DNA of 64,000 bases. It comes from DATDIC01 sp963764525 (GTDB taxonomy: Bacteria; Pseudomonadota; Alphaproteobacteria; Acetobacterales; Acetobacteraceae). The notes under the pieces are model-generated. The model did not search any database. It was not told where the DNA came from and was given only the letters and a program-made list of their open reading frames with translations. Location: contig CAVXTC010000007.1 of assembly GCA_963764525.1 (NCBI GenBank), positions 186,001 to 250,000 on the forward strand. Direction: 5' to 3'. Within the stretch, counting starts at the first letter, position 1; the number at the start of each line of letters is the position of its first letter. This document shows, piece after piece, positions 17,295 through 26,270 of the stretch. A program made the position numbers and the translations under genes.

Positions 17295-18156
17295 ATGCCC
17301 GTTCATTTCGACACTGTCGATGTCGATGGCCTCAAACTTTTCTACCGTGAAGCCGGCGACCCTGCTCGTCCGACAGTGCTCCTGCTACACGGTTTCCCCA
17401 GCGCGAGCCATATGTTCCGCGACCTGATCCCCGAACTGGCGGATCGCTATCACGTCGTGGCCCCTGACTTGCCGGGTTTTGGCATGACCGACCAGCCAGC
17501 GCGGGATAAGTTCGCCTATACCTTTGAGAACGTCACCAAGGTGATTGGTCGCTTCACCGAAGTGCTTGGCCTGACAAAGTTCGCGATTTACGTGTTCGAT
17601 TACGGCGCGCCTGTAGGTTTCCGCTTGGCGGTCAAGAATCCCGAGCGGATCACCGCGATCGTTACACAGAATGGCAACACCTATCTTGAGGGTGTGTCGG
17701 ACGCTTTCGCGCCAGTGCAGGCGTACTGGAAAGAGCCGAACTCAGGCCAACCGTGACGCGCTGCGCGGCTTCCTGGCGCCGCAGACCACCTTGTTCCAGT
17801 ACACCCACGGTGTTGCTAACCCGAGCCTGGTGTCGCCCGATGGCCGCAACCTGGACGACTTCTATCTCGCGCGTCAGGGCAATGACGAAATCCAGCTCGA
17901 TCTGTTGCTCGACTATCAGTCGAACGTGGCGCTGTACGGCACGATCCAGGCTTATCTGCGCGAGCACCAGCCGCCCGTGCTGGCTGTGTGGGGCAAGAAC
18001 GATCCTTTCTTCGTGCCGCCAGGCGCCGAAGCCTTCAAACGCGACGTTCCCTCCGCCGACATCCGTTTTGTTGATAGCGGCCACTTCGCACTGGAAACCC
18101 ATGCCCGCGAGATCGGGGCTGCGATGCGCGAGTTCCTCGGCAAGCATGTCGGCTGA
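17295..18156 (+). CDS. Alpha/beta hydrolase, epoxide hydrolase/haloalkane dehalogenase-like (frame break)
   Basis: About 287 residues. Motifs are LLLHGFPSASHMF (oxyanion region), FDYGAPVGFRL (nucleophile Asp), WGKNDPFF (acid region) and DSGHFALETH (catalytic His), consistent with the Asp-nucleophile branch that includes epoxide hydrolases and dehalogenases. The frame shifts near 17745 after YWKEPNS, and the rest (ANRDALRGFLAPQTT ...) follows in another frame to the stop at 18156. GGAG lies before the ATG. It heads a co-directional cassette with two NTF2-like genes, an azoreductase and a second hydrolase. Confidence 0.75.
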
Positions 18157-18263
18157 CCACTGACGCCCTGCCCGGCACAGCAACTCGGTGTCGGGCAGCG
18201 CCCAAATCATGAATAGACAAAAGGTCGCCGCACATACATGGCGTCCATCCCATGGAGAAAAAA

Positions 18264-18651
18264 ATGACGAACCCCGTTGAAATTGTTCGCAGCTTTTACG
18301 AGAAACTCAAGGCCGGAGATGCTGCAGGTGCGCTGGGCCTGATGGCCCCCGACATCGAATGGATCACGATGTGGCACTACAAGGTGAACGGCCGCGGCCC
18401 GGAGCACGTAGCCGAAGGGCTGTTCAAGCCGCTGATGGCGGAGTGGACGACCTTCGCGCTTGAACCCACCGAATTCATCGTGGACGGAGACACCGTGGTA
18501 TCGCTCGGCCATTTCACCGGGGTGCATGGCACAACAGGCAAGCATGCAGAAGCCCGCTATGCGCACGTCTGGACCGTGAAGGAGCGCTCAATAACCCGCT
18601 TTCGCCAATACATCGATACGCTGGCGATCGCCGAGGCGCGCCGAGGCATGA
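18264..18651 (+). CDS. SnoaL/NTF2-like protein
   Basis: A cone-shaped NTF2-fold protein of about 128 residues: MTNPVEIVRSFYEKLKAGDA ... APDIEWI ... VVSLGHFTGVHGTTGK ... ARYAHVWTVKERSITRFRQY. GGAG 10 bases upstream supports the start at 18264 rather than an ATG four codons earlier. The frame as given has no stop at the domain end and runs into the next gene. A TGA at 18649-18651, overlapping the next ATG, is one frame away, so a one-base insertion probably hides the true end. Family members bind small ligands or act in detoxification; substrate unknown. Confidence 0.65.
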
Positions 18652-19112
18652 ACCGTCCGCCGCTTCCACCCTTCACCGAAGAGACGCCCCACAGAAAGTT
18701 CGTGCCGCAGAGGACGCATGGAACACGCGCGATCCAGCAACGGTGGTGCTCGCCTATACACCGGACTGCCGATGGCGCAACCGAACAGAGTTCCCGTGCG
18801 GCCGCACAGAGATCGAGGCTTTTCTGGTCCGCAAATGGCGGCGGGAACTCGACTACCGACTGATCAAGGAACTCTGGGGCTTCGCGGGGAATCGCATGGC
18901 TGTGCGCTTTGCCTACGAGTACCACGACGATAGCGGGCAATGGTTCCGCGCGTACGGCAACGAGAACTGGCAGTTCAACGCAGCAGGCCTGATGGAACTG
19001 CGCTTTGCAAGCATCAATGAACATCCGATCGCTGAGACGCGAACGCAAGTTCCGCTGGCCGCTCGGTCGCCGACCCGATGATCATCCAGGCCTGACCGAC
19101 CTCGGGCTCTGA
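18648..19112 (+). CDS. DUF1348 (YybH-type) NTF2-like protein (two frame breaks)
   Basis: About 154 residues. MNRPPLPPFTEET starts at 18648 as an ATGA overlap with the previous gene. After an extra T near 18702 the frame gives AYTPDCRWRNRTEF ... IEAFLVRKWRRELDYRLIKE ... AVRFAYEYHDDSGQWFR YGNENWQF. After another extra base near 19036 it ends KFRWPLGRRPDDHPGLTDLG with a stop at 19110-19112. This matches the DUF1348 family closely once corrected. The function is unknown; these proteins often accompany redox and stress genes. Confidence 0.7.
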
Positions 19113-19146
19113 GCCATCGGCATCACATCCTCCAAGGAGATAAGTC

Positions 19147-19809
19147 ATGACCAAGTTGTTGTTCATTCAAGCGTCGCCGCGTAGCATTAAGTCCAAGTCG
19201 CTTCAGATTGCACAGATTTATCTCGAAGCTCTGCGTACCGAGACCCCCGACATGGAGGTCGATACGCTTGATCTGTGGGAGGCGGATCTTCCGGCCTTCG
19301 ATGGCGACAAGGCGGCGGCCAAGCTCAACGTCATCCTTGGGAAGGATCATGATGCCACTCAGAAGAGTGCCTGGGATCAGATCGTCGGCATTGCCAACCG
19401 TTTCATTTCGGCCGATCGCTACCTTTTCGCCGTCCCGATGTGGAATGATGGTGTTCCCTACCGCCTAAAGCAATACATCGACATCATCCACCAACCGGGT
19501 CTGCTTTTCGGGCTAAATCCTGAGACTGGCTATTTTGGGCTGCTGGAAAACAAGCGCGCAACGCTGGTTCTGACTTCCGGTGTCTTTGCACCGAATTTTC
19601 CATCGCCGGCATTCGGAGTGGATCATCATTCAACCTATTTGCGCACCTGGTTGAACCAAGCGGGCATATCAGCGATCGACGAGCTGCGGTTTCAGCCGAC
19701 GTTGCTGACGGCTGACCCGGCCGGTGATCTCGAACGTGCCAAGCAGGAGGCCGCACGCCTGGCTCGGATGCATGGCCGCGTCCAGACAGGCTTGTCGGGA
19801 GCAGTCTAA
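19147..19809 (+). CDS. azoR: FMN-dependent NADH-azoreductase family protein
   Basis: An intact 220-residue flavodoxin-fold oxidoreductase: LLFIQASPRSIKSKSL (FMN phosphate loop), FAVPMWNDGVPYRLKQYIDI and ENKRATLVLTSGVF. Family members are homodimers that use NADH and FMN to reduce quinones and azo compounds in two-electron steps, protecting from thiol and quinone stress. A good AAGGAG site precedes the ATG. The stop overlaps the next ATG by one base (TAATG), so the two genes are probably translationally coupled. Confidence 0.85.
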   Translation: MTKLLFIQASPRSIKSKSLQIAQIYLEALRTETPDMEVDTLDLWEADLPAFDGDKAAAKLNVILGKDHDATQKSAWDQIVGIANRFISADRYLFAVPMWNDGVPYRLKQYIDIIHQPGLLFGLNPETGYFGLLENKRATLVLTSGVFAPNFPSPAFGVDHHSTYLRTWLNQAGISAIDELRFQPTLLTADPAGDLERAKQEAARLARMHGRVQTGLSGAV

Positions 19810-20756
19810 TGAAATCGTCGATTTTCCTGGCAGCGGCTACGGCGGCAACCCCTGTCACAGCACAGGTCACGCAAGCCGCACCCGTGGAATCCACGTCAGC
19901 GACCACAACTTACCACCGTGTGCAGGCGGACGGCCTTGGAATCCTCTACCGCGAAGCCGGACCCAAAGACGCACCGACGATCGTACTGCTGCACGGATTC
20001 CCATCTTCGTCGCGCGAGTTCGATACGCTTATTCCGTTACTCGCCACACACTATCATTTGATCGCACCGGATTTTCCAGGCTTCGGCCAGAGCGATGCGC
20101 CCCCACCGTCGAGCTACACCTATACATTCGACCATTTGGCGAGGACGATCGATGACCTTTTGGAAATACTGAAGATCGATAATTACACGCTCTATCTTCA
20201 CGATTATGGTGCGCCGGTTGGCTTTCGCATCATCATGATGCACCCGGAGCGGCTTCACGCGCTCATCATCCAGAACGGCAATATCTACAAGGATGGCTTG
20301 GGCTCCAAATGGGCAAAGATTGCCGAATACTGGGCCGACCCAAAGGCCCATCCCGAGGTCGTCAACACGTTCCTGTCCTTCGAGGCGACCGAGCAGCGTC
20401 ATACCGCCGGTACATCGCATCCCGACCGCTATAATCCCGACACCTGGACCGATGAATACGCTCATCTCTCGAAGCCTGGACAGCGGGAAATTCAAGCGGA
20501 CCTGCTCTACGACTACCGGACCAATGTCGCCTCCTACCCGAAGTGGCAGGCTTGGCTGCGCGATAACAGGCCGCCCACGCTGGTTGCATGGGGTGCAAAC
20601 GATCCTTCCTTCACAACGCCCGGTGCGGAGGCATTCAAGCGCGATCTACCCGATGCCGAAATCCACCTGCTGGACGCGGACCGTTTCGCGCTCGACGAGA
20701 AGACCGACGAGATCGCGCGCCTGATCCTCGACTTCATGGCTAGACATCCTGGCTGA
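19809..20756 (+). CDS. Exported alpha/beta hydrolase lacking the usual catalytic histidine
   Basis: A 315-residue paralogue of the 17295 hydrolase with an added signal-like N-terminus (MKSSIFLAAATAATPVTAQ). It keeps LLHGFPSSSREF, LHDYGAPVGFRI (nucleophile Asp) and WGANDPSF. The position of the catalytic His reads LDADRFALDEK where the sister gene has DSGHFALET, so Arg replaces His. The frame is intact, so this is not an indel effect. Either it is inactive in classical hydrolysis or it works differently. It is coupled to azoR. Confidence 0.75.
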   Translation: MKSSIFLAAATAATPVTAQVTQAAPVESTSATTTYHRVQADGLGILYREAGPKDAPTIVLLHGFPSSSREFDTLIPLLATHYHLIAPDFPGFGQSDAPPPSSYTYTFDHLARTIDDLLEILKIDNYTLYLHDYGAPVGFRIIMMHPERLHALIIQNGNIYKDGLGSKWAKIAEYWADPKAHPEVVNTFLSFEATEQRHTAGTSHPDRYNPDTWTDEYAHLSKPGQREIQADLLYDYRTNVASYPKWQAWLRDNRPPTLVAWGANDPSFTTPGAEAFKRDLPDAEIHLLDADRFALDEKTDEIARLILDFMARHPG

Positions 20757-20888
20757 CTGCACACCACCTCGCTGGATCTCGAACTACACATTTAGGGGTT
20801 CACGTCGACCTTGGTGCATGGACCGGACGGTTGGCGGCAGGGGCGTTGACGGTCAGGAAAGCGGCCCCTCCGACCTGGGAAGCCCGTC

Positions 20889-21852
20889 GTGCCCTTCAAA
20901 GCGAACCAGGATCGTCGCCATCATATCCCGAAGCAGCGGCACCAGATCACGAATTGGCCGGCGTATGACGCCGCTTTGCGCCAGCGCGGCAGCCTGACGG
21001 TCTGGTTCCCCGAGGCCGCGATCGCGGCGTGGTGTGCCGAGCGGCGCACCGCCCGGCGGCCAGCCGCGCTACTCCGCCTTGGCGATCACCACGGCTCTGA
21101 CGTTGCGCGCTGTGTTCCGCCTCGCACTGCGTCAGACCGAAGGGCTGATTGGATCGATCATTCGTCTGCTCGGTCTCGACCTCGCGGTGCCCGATCATTC
21201 GACGCTGAGCCGGCGAGCCGAGACATTGCAAGTGGTACAACCGGCATCGGGCTGCGCGCCCGTGCATCTCATCGTCGACAGCACCGGGCTGCGGCTGTGC
21301 GGTCCCGGCGAGTGGCTGGTCGAGAAACACGGCGCGCGGACACGCCGGGCCTGGCGAAAGCTGCACCTTGGCGTTGACGCCGAGACCGGCGACATCGTGG
21401 CGGCCGCGTTGACCTCCAGCGACGTCGACGACGGCTCGCAGATCGGCCCTCTGCTCGATCAGGTCGGGCGTCCCGTCGCGTCCTTCACCGGTGACGGTGC
21501 GTATGACCGGGACGATGTTTACGGCGCGGTGGCGGTTCGCCATCCAGACGCGACGGTCATCGTGCCGCCGCGCTCCAGCGCCGTGCCAAGCGACGAGGCC
21601 GGCACGGCGCCGACGCAGCGTGATGAGCATCTGCGACTGATCGTCAAGCACGGTCGCATGGGCTGGCAGAAGGTCTCCGGCTATAACTATCGCGCGCTGG
21701 TCGAGGCGGACATCAGTCGATACAAGCGGGTGATCGGTGACGCCTTGCGCTCGCGTACGGATAGGCGTCGGTCCACCGAAGTCGCCGTTGCCGTCCACGC
21801 ACTGAACCGTATGCTGGAGCTCCACCGACCGAAATACGTGCGCACCGAATGA
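20889..21852 (+). CDS. IS5-family transposase (one frame break)
   Basis: About 320 residues of an IS5-type DDE transposase: start PFKANQDRRHHIPKQRHQIT (GTG at 20889), DHSTLSRRAETL, LIVDSTGLRLCGPGEWLVEK (first Asp), FTGDGAYD (second Asp) and a C-terminal YNYRALVEADISRYKRVIGD with the Glu region. A one-base insertion near 21035-21050 splits the first 57 residues from the rest. Terminal inverted repeats were not located with confidence, so only the gene is given. The copy flanks the oxidoreductase cassette on its right side. Confidence 0.85.
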
Positions 21853-21894
21853 TTAGGTCATCAGGCCAGCCTTAATGCGTCCCGGACTCGCGCC

Positions 21895-22425
21895 GTGCAA
21901 CAAGGTGACAACCGGACATTGGCGCGGCCGTATCTCGATGCTGAGCAACTGCCCGTTACTATGGCGCATTGCTTGGGATGCGTCGAAGAGGGCAGGCGCC
22001 GGGAATTAGCGTGGCAGACCAGCGGAAGCGATTGCTACATGGGCATTGACCAGATGGGCAGCTTCAACGTTTGTATCCTCAAGCGACGACTGCCTGATAA
22101 TCGACAGGCAGTCGTTCATATTGATGCTATTTACAACGACAACCCCTTTTCCCGCTGCGACGAGCTGATGGAGCGCTTCGGCGTGATCGCGTGCGTTCTC
22201 GAACAGCTCCCGAACATCAATGATGCGCGCCGATTTGCCAATCGGCATCCCCGTCGTGTGTTCCTCGCAAGCTATGCAGAACTACGCGATGAAATGATGC
22301 GCTGGGGCAATTCCCATACGAAAAGTGACCGGCGCACAATCGCCGAGAGTCGGAGCCGCTATACGGTTTCGATCAGCCAGTACAAAGCCATGCAGGCGTC
22401 GCTTTGTCGGATCCAGCGAAGTTGC
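21895..22425 (+). pseudogene. Phage terminase large-subunit fragment
   Basis: The translation contains GSDCYMGIDQMGSFNVCILK, VVHIDAIYNDNPFSRCDELM, VIACVLEQLPNINDARRFAN, FLASYAELRDEMMRWGNSHT and RYTVSISQYKAMQASL. This resembles the C-terminal nuclease part of a tailed-phage or Mu-like terminase large subunit (family recognised by pattern, not searched). The N-terminal ATPase is absent and homology ends near 22425. No other phage gene lies nearby, so it is an orphan remnant next to the IS5 copy. Confidence 0.6.
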
Positions 22426-22544
22426 GGCTGGATCGGTGGCTGCGCCATCACTGGTGATCGTCAGCGCGCTTGCACCCGCCGGCGGCGTACTCTCGGTCCG
22501 GCACGCAGTCGGCGTGTTTTGATGCCTCACTGGACCAACGAGTT

Positions 22545-23696
22545 CTACCCCGCCAGCTCCGCCCGCAGGCCGTCCCGCAACCGCCCCATCGCTCGCGCGA
22601 TCACCGGCTCGGACTGCGCAAAGCAAATCCGCAAATAACCCTCGCCCGGATCGCCGAACGCGATCCCCGGCGCCACCGCCACGCCGTGGTTCACCACCAG
22701 CTTCTTTGCCAGACCCAGGCTGTCGGCCACCCCATCCACGCCAACGAACGCATAAAACGCCCCGTCCGGCGCCGCGTAGCGCACCCCGTTCAGCCCGGCG
22801 AGCGCCTCCCCGGCCAGCGCCCGGCCGCGCTCGCAATGGGTGCGGAACGCCGCCACCACGTCGGTATCGGCCACCGCAGCCAGCCCGGCGTGCTGGATGA
22901 ACGGCGCCACGCCGGAATGCAGCACCTCGACCAGCTCGCAGACCTGATCGCGCGCACCCTCCGGCACCACCAGCCAGCCGAGCCGCCACCCGGTCATCAC
23001 CCAGGTCTTCGAGAAACTGTTGCAGACGATCACCCGGTCGTCCGGCTCCGCGACATCCAGCACGGACGGCGCCGCCGCCCCACCATCATACACCAGCCGC
23101 GAATACACCTCGTCGGAGATCAGCCAGACGCCGTGATGACGGCATAGCGCCAGGATCGCCAACAGCTCATCGTGGGTCGCGGTCCAGCCGGTCGGATTGT
23201 TGGGTGAGTTCAGGATGAACGCGCGCGCCCGGGGCAGCAGCGCCGCCAGGCGATCGAGGTCCAGCCGGAACCCGCCGCCCTCCTGCCGGTCGAGCGGCAT
23301 CTCGACCAGCTCCGCGCCGCGCAGCCGCACTGCGTTGCCAACGTTCGGCCACGCCGGGCTGTGCATCACCACCCGCTGCCCGGCACGCACCGTCGCCGCC
23401 AGTGCCACGGCAACGGCGGCCATGCCCGAAGCGACCACCTGGATGCGCGTCTCCGTCACCGGATGGGCGTGCAGCCCGGTAAGATAATCGGCCAGCGCCT
23501 GACGCAGCTCGGGCAGGCCACGCACATCCGGATAACGGGTGTGGCCGGCGGCCAACGCGGCCACCGCGGCGTCGTGCGCCGCACGCGGGCTCGGCTGGTC
23601 CGATTCGCCGAAGCAGACGAAATCCACATCCGGAAGGCCGAACGCGAGGCAACTCACCTCGATGATTCGGGACCCGGGAATATCGATGATGTCCAT
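22545..23696 (-). CDS. Class I/II aminotransferase (PLP-dependent)
   Basis: An intact 383-residue fold-type I aminotransferase of the aspartate aminotransferase superfamily. Features are GHTRYPDVRGLPELRQALAD, SGMAAVAVALAA, ILNSPNNPTGW (substrate/PLP Asn), VWLISDEVYSRLVYDG (PLP Asp/Tyr) and NSFSKTWVMTGWRLGW with the PLP lysine. The conserved C-terminal Arg for the alpha-carboxylate lies in GYLRICFAQ. The amino donor cannot be told from sequence. It is divergent from the downstream ABC transporter operon. Confidence 0.85.
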   Translation of the reverse strand: MDIIDIPGSRIIEVSCLAFGLPDVDFVCFGESDQPSPRAAHDAAVAALAAGHTRYPDVRGLPELRQALADYLTGLHAHPVTETRIQVVASGMAAVAVALAATVRAGQRVVMHSPAWPNVGNAVRLRGAELVEMPLDRQEGGGFRLDLDRLAALLPRARAFILNSPNNPTGWTATHDELLAILALCRHHGVWLISDEVYSRLVYDGGAAAPSVLDVAEPDDRVIVCNSFSKTWVMTGWRLGWLVVPEGARDQVCELVEVLHSGVAPFIQHAGLAAVADTDVVAAFRTHCERGRALAGEALAGLNGVRYAAPDGAFYAFVGVDGVADSLGLAKKLVVNHGVAVAPGIAFGDPGEGYLRICFAQSEPVIARAMGRLRDGLRAELAG

Positions 23697-24000
23697 CCGG
23701 CCGATCTAAGCAGAAATTCGCCGGTCAGGACACACAGACTTCGGTTCTTTCGAGCCTGCTCCGCGAAGCAGCATCCGCACAATTCCATCGCAGTACGGAT
23801 GAAGCTCGCTAACGATTTCTCCATGATCATACCGGAACTCATACGGTCGGATCGCCTAACGAGTGCCTCCGCCGCGCCATGACCGACAGGATCGTATGCC
23901 TCCCGTGGACTGCACGCATCCTTCGCGGAGTCGCCGGGGATGGCGGACCGCCACGGAAGCGCACAAAATGGTGCAGACGGACCAAGGGAGGGATAACGGC
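23697..24000. promoter_or_regulatory. Divergent intergenic region, no defined sites
   Basis: Some 304 bases separate the aminotransferase and the ABC transporter and must contain promoters for both. It is lower in GC than the flanks around 23730-23850. I see no convincing -35/-10 pair, riboswitch or palindromic operator. GGGAGGG at about 23986-23992 is the ribosome site of the binding-protein gene. Confidence 0.4.
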
Positions 24001-25218
24001 ATGAATCGACGTACGCTGCTCACCGGCACGGCTGCTGCGCTGGCTGCGGCACCACTGGCGCGACCGCATGCGCAGAAGCCGGTCACGGTGCGGTGGTGGT
24101 ACCATTTCGATGACCCGACAGCGACGCCGGACGCCCTGATCGCCGCCTTTGAGAAGGACAACCCCGGTATCCATATCGAGGCGGAGAACATCCCCTGGGG
24201 CGGCGGCGGCGATTACGACAACCGGCTCTATACCTCGATCATTGCCGGCAATGGGCCGGACACCGCGATGGTGAAGTTCAACAACCTCGCGCGGCTGATG
24301 GAGATGGACGCGCTGGTGCCGATGGACAAATGGATCGACGCGTGGCCTGGGCGCACCGACATCTCCGCCGATCTGTGGCGGCTGCACACCGCACCGGATG
24401 GCAAGCGGTACTACATGCCGCTGCAATACGTGGTGCTATATCTGTATGTCCGGCTCGATCTGCTGGCGAAACACAATCTGCAGCCGCCGACGAACTTCGA
24501 CGAGTTCCTGACCGCAGCGAAGGCGATGACCGGCGGCGAGCAATGGGGCTTCGGCATGCGCGGCGGTTCCGGCGGACACGATTCGTGGATGCCGTTCGCG
24601 TTCGGCACCGGCGCGAAGCCGGTGAAGGGCGGCTTCGTATCCCAGTCGGCGCTGGCGCAGAACCGCTATTTTATCGACCTGTATCGCACCAGCAAGGTGG
24701 CGCCGCCCTCGGCGCCGACCGACAGCTTCCTGCAAATCGTCAACAACATGAAGGCTGGGCGCACCGCGATGACGGTGCACCACATCAGCACCGCCAACGA
24801 CATGGTCGCAACGTTCGGCGATGCGATCACCGCGGTGGTGGTGCCGCGGGGGCCGAACGGCACTGGCTTTGCGACCTTCGGTGATGGCTCGAACGGAGTG
24901 TTCAGTGCCGGCAAGAACCCCGAGGCGGCGTGGAAATGGGTCTCCTGGCTCTCCACCGGGCCGAACAACGTGCTGTATAACAAGGCGGCCGGGCAGATGA
25001 CCGTGACGACCTCGGGCGCGAAGAACTGGACGCTGCACCCGAAACGTTTCGTCGATGCCACGGTGCAGTCGCTGCCGATCGCCGGGGTGCTGCCGAACCT
25101 GCCGCAGACCGCCGATTTTACCCGCGTGGTGTGGCCGCAGAACACGCAGAAGGCGCTGCTCGGGCAGATCCAGCCGGACGCCATGATGCAGACGTTCGAG
25201 AAACTGTTCTACGGCTGA
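24001..25218 (+). CDS. ABC transporter sugar-type substrate-binding protein
   Basis: A 405-residue extracytoplasmic binding protein of the carbohydrate (family 1) type. The N-terminus MNRRTLLTGTAAALAAAPLA has twin arginines followed by a hydrophobic stretch, so Tat or Sec export is likely. Typical segments are WWYHFDDP, FEKDNPGIHIEAENIPWGG, GNGPDTAMVKF and a late KNPEAAWKWVSWLSTG. It is the first gene of an operon with two permeases (1-base overlap to the next). The substrate is probably a sugar or glycoside (inference from family). Confidence 0.88.
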   Translation: MNRRTLLTGTAAALAAAPLARPHAQKPVTVRWWYHFDDPTATPDALIAAFEKDNPGIHIEAENIPWGGGGDYDNRLYTSIIAGNGPDTAMVKFNNLARLMEMDALVPMDKWIDAWPGRTDISADLWRLHTAPDGKRYYMPLQYVVLYLYVRLDLLAKHNLQPPTNFDEFLTAAKAMTGGEQWGFGMRGGSGGHDSWMPFAFGTGAKPVKGGFVSQSALAQNRYFIDLYRTSKVAPPSAPTDSFLQIVNNMKAGRTAMTVHHISTANDMVATFGDAITAVVVPRGPNGTGFATFGDGSNGVFSAGKNPEAAWKWVSWLSTGPNNVLYNKAAGQMTVTTSGAKNWTLHPKRFVDATVQSLPIAGVLPNLPQTADFTRVVWPQNTQKALLGQIQPDAMMQTFEKLFYG

Positions 25219-26270
25219 TGCGCCGCCGCCTTCGGCTGTTGAGCGGCCGGCTTCAACCATCGCCCTCGACACCGGCACCCCCGCCTGCACAACCGTCGCC
25301 TCCTGGGCAACCGTCACCCCCGCGAAAGCGGCGGGGGCAGCAGACGCCGTTCCCGGTTCTCGCGCCAACGCCAGGACGTGCGCCAGTTCGCCGACGCCGG
25401 CCCATCATCGGCCCCGCCGCCACCCCCTGGCTCATGCTGGCGCCGGCGATGACCGCGGCGGCCGTGCTGGTTCTGCTGCCGGTCCTGGACACGCTGTGGC
25501 TGTCGCTGCACCAGGTGATCCTGTACCGCCCCAAGAACCGTCCGTTCATCGGGCTGGCAAACTATGCGCAGGCGCTGGCCGATCCGGTGTTCTGGGAAAG
25601 CCTGTGGCATTCGCTGGTGTGGGTCGTCTGCGCGGTGTCGCTGCAATTCGCGCTCGGGCTGGCGACCGCGCTGCTGCTCAACCGCAGCTTCGCCTGGCGG
25701 ACGCTGGCGCGCACTTTGGTGGTGATCCCCTGGGCGCTGCCCAGCGTCATCATCGGGCTGATCTGGACCTGGATGCTCGATTTCAACCTCGGCGTGCTGA
25801 ATCAGATCGGCGTGCGGCTGGGGCTGCTGTCGGCATCCGTCCCCTGGCTCGCGCAGCCGAGCACCGCGATGGCCGGGGTGATCCTGGCGATCGTCTGGCA
25901 GGGATTTCCGTTCTTCGCGGTGACACTGCTGGCCGGGCTGCAGGGGATCCCGGCGGAACTCTACGAAGCCGCCTCGATCGACGGCGCCAGCGTGTTTGCG
26001 AAGTTCCGCTACGTGACGCTGCCCGGGCTGGCCGGCGTGATAACCACGGCGCTGCTGTTGCGGATGATCTGGGTGGCCAACTCGCTCGACCTGATTCTGG
26101 TGATGACCGGAGGCGGTCCGGGGACGGCGACGCAGACCCTGCCGCTGCATGCGTTCCTGACCGCCTGGTCGGGCGGCGATTACGGCCAGGGCTCGGCGCT
26201 GGCGGTGCTGCTGACGCTGCTGCTGCTCGGCGTCGTCGTGACGTATCTGTGGCGGAGCCGCGAGTCATGA
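25218..26270 (+). CDS. ABC transporter permease, MalF/UgpA type
   Basis: A 350-residue inner-membrane permease with about six helices. The ATG at 25218 overlaps the stop of the binding-protein gene. The first 70 residues are an unusual Pro/Arg-rich, low-complexity cytoplasmic extension (RLQPSPSTPAPPPAQPSPPG). The coupling loop EAASIDGASVFAKFRYVTLP fits the EAA motif that contacts the ATPase. It overlaps the next permease by ATGA, so the three genes are translationally coupled. Confidence 0.88.
   Translation: MRRRLRLLSGRLQPSPSTPAPPPAQPSPPGQPSPPRKRRGQQTPFPVLAPTPGRAPVRRRRPIIGPAATPWLMLAPAMTAAAVLVLLPVLDTLWLSLHQVILYRPKNRPFIGLANYAQALADPVFWESLWHSLVWVVCAVSLQFALGLATALLLNRSFAWRTLARTLVVIPWALPSVIIGLIWTWMLDFNLGVLNQIGVRLGLLSASVPWLAQPSTAMAGVILAIVWQGFPFFAVTLLAGLQGIPAELYEAASIDGASVFAKFRYVTLPGLAGVITTALLLRMIWVANSLDLILVMTGGGPGTATQTLPLHAFLTAWSGGDYGQGSALAVLLTLLLLGVVVTYLWRSRES

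Noticed and set aside
17700..17760. In-frame TGA in the first alpha/beta hydrolase as a selenocysteine codon
   Set aside because: The family continues in a different frame after the TGA, so this is an indel and not UGA recoding. No other frame in the window continues in phase past a TGA at a Cys-like position.
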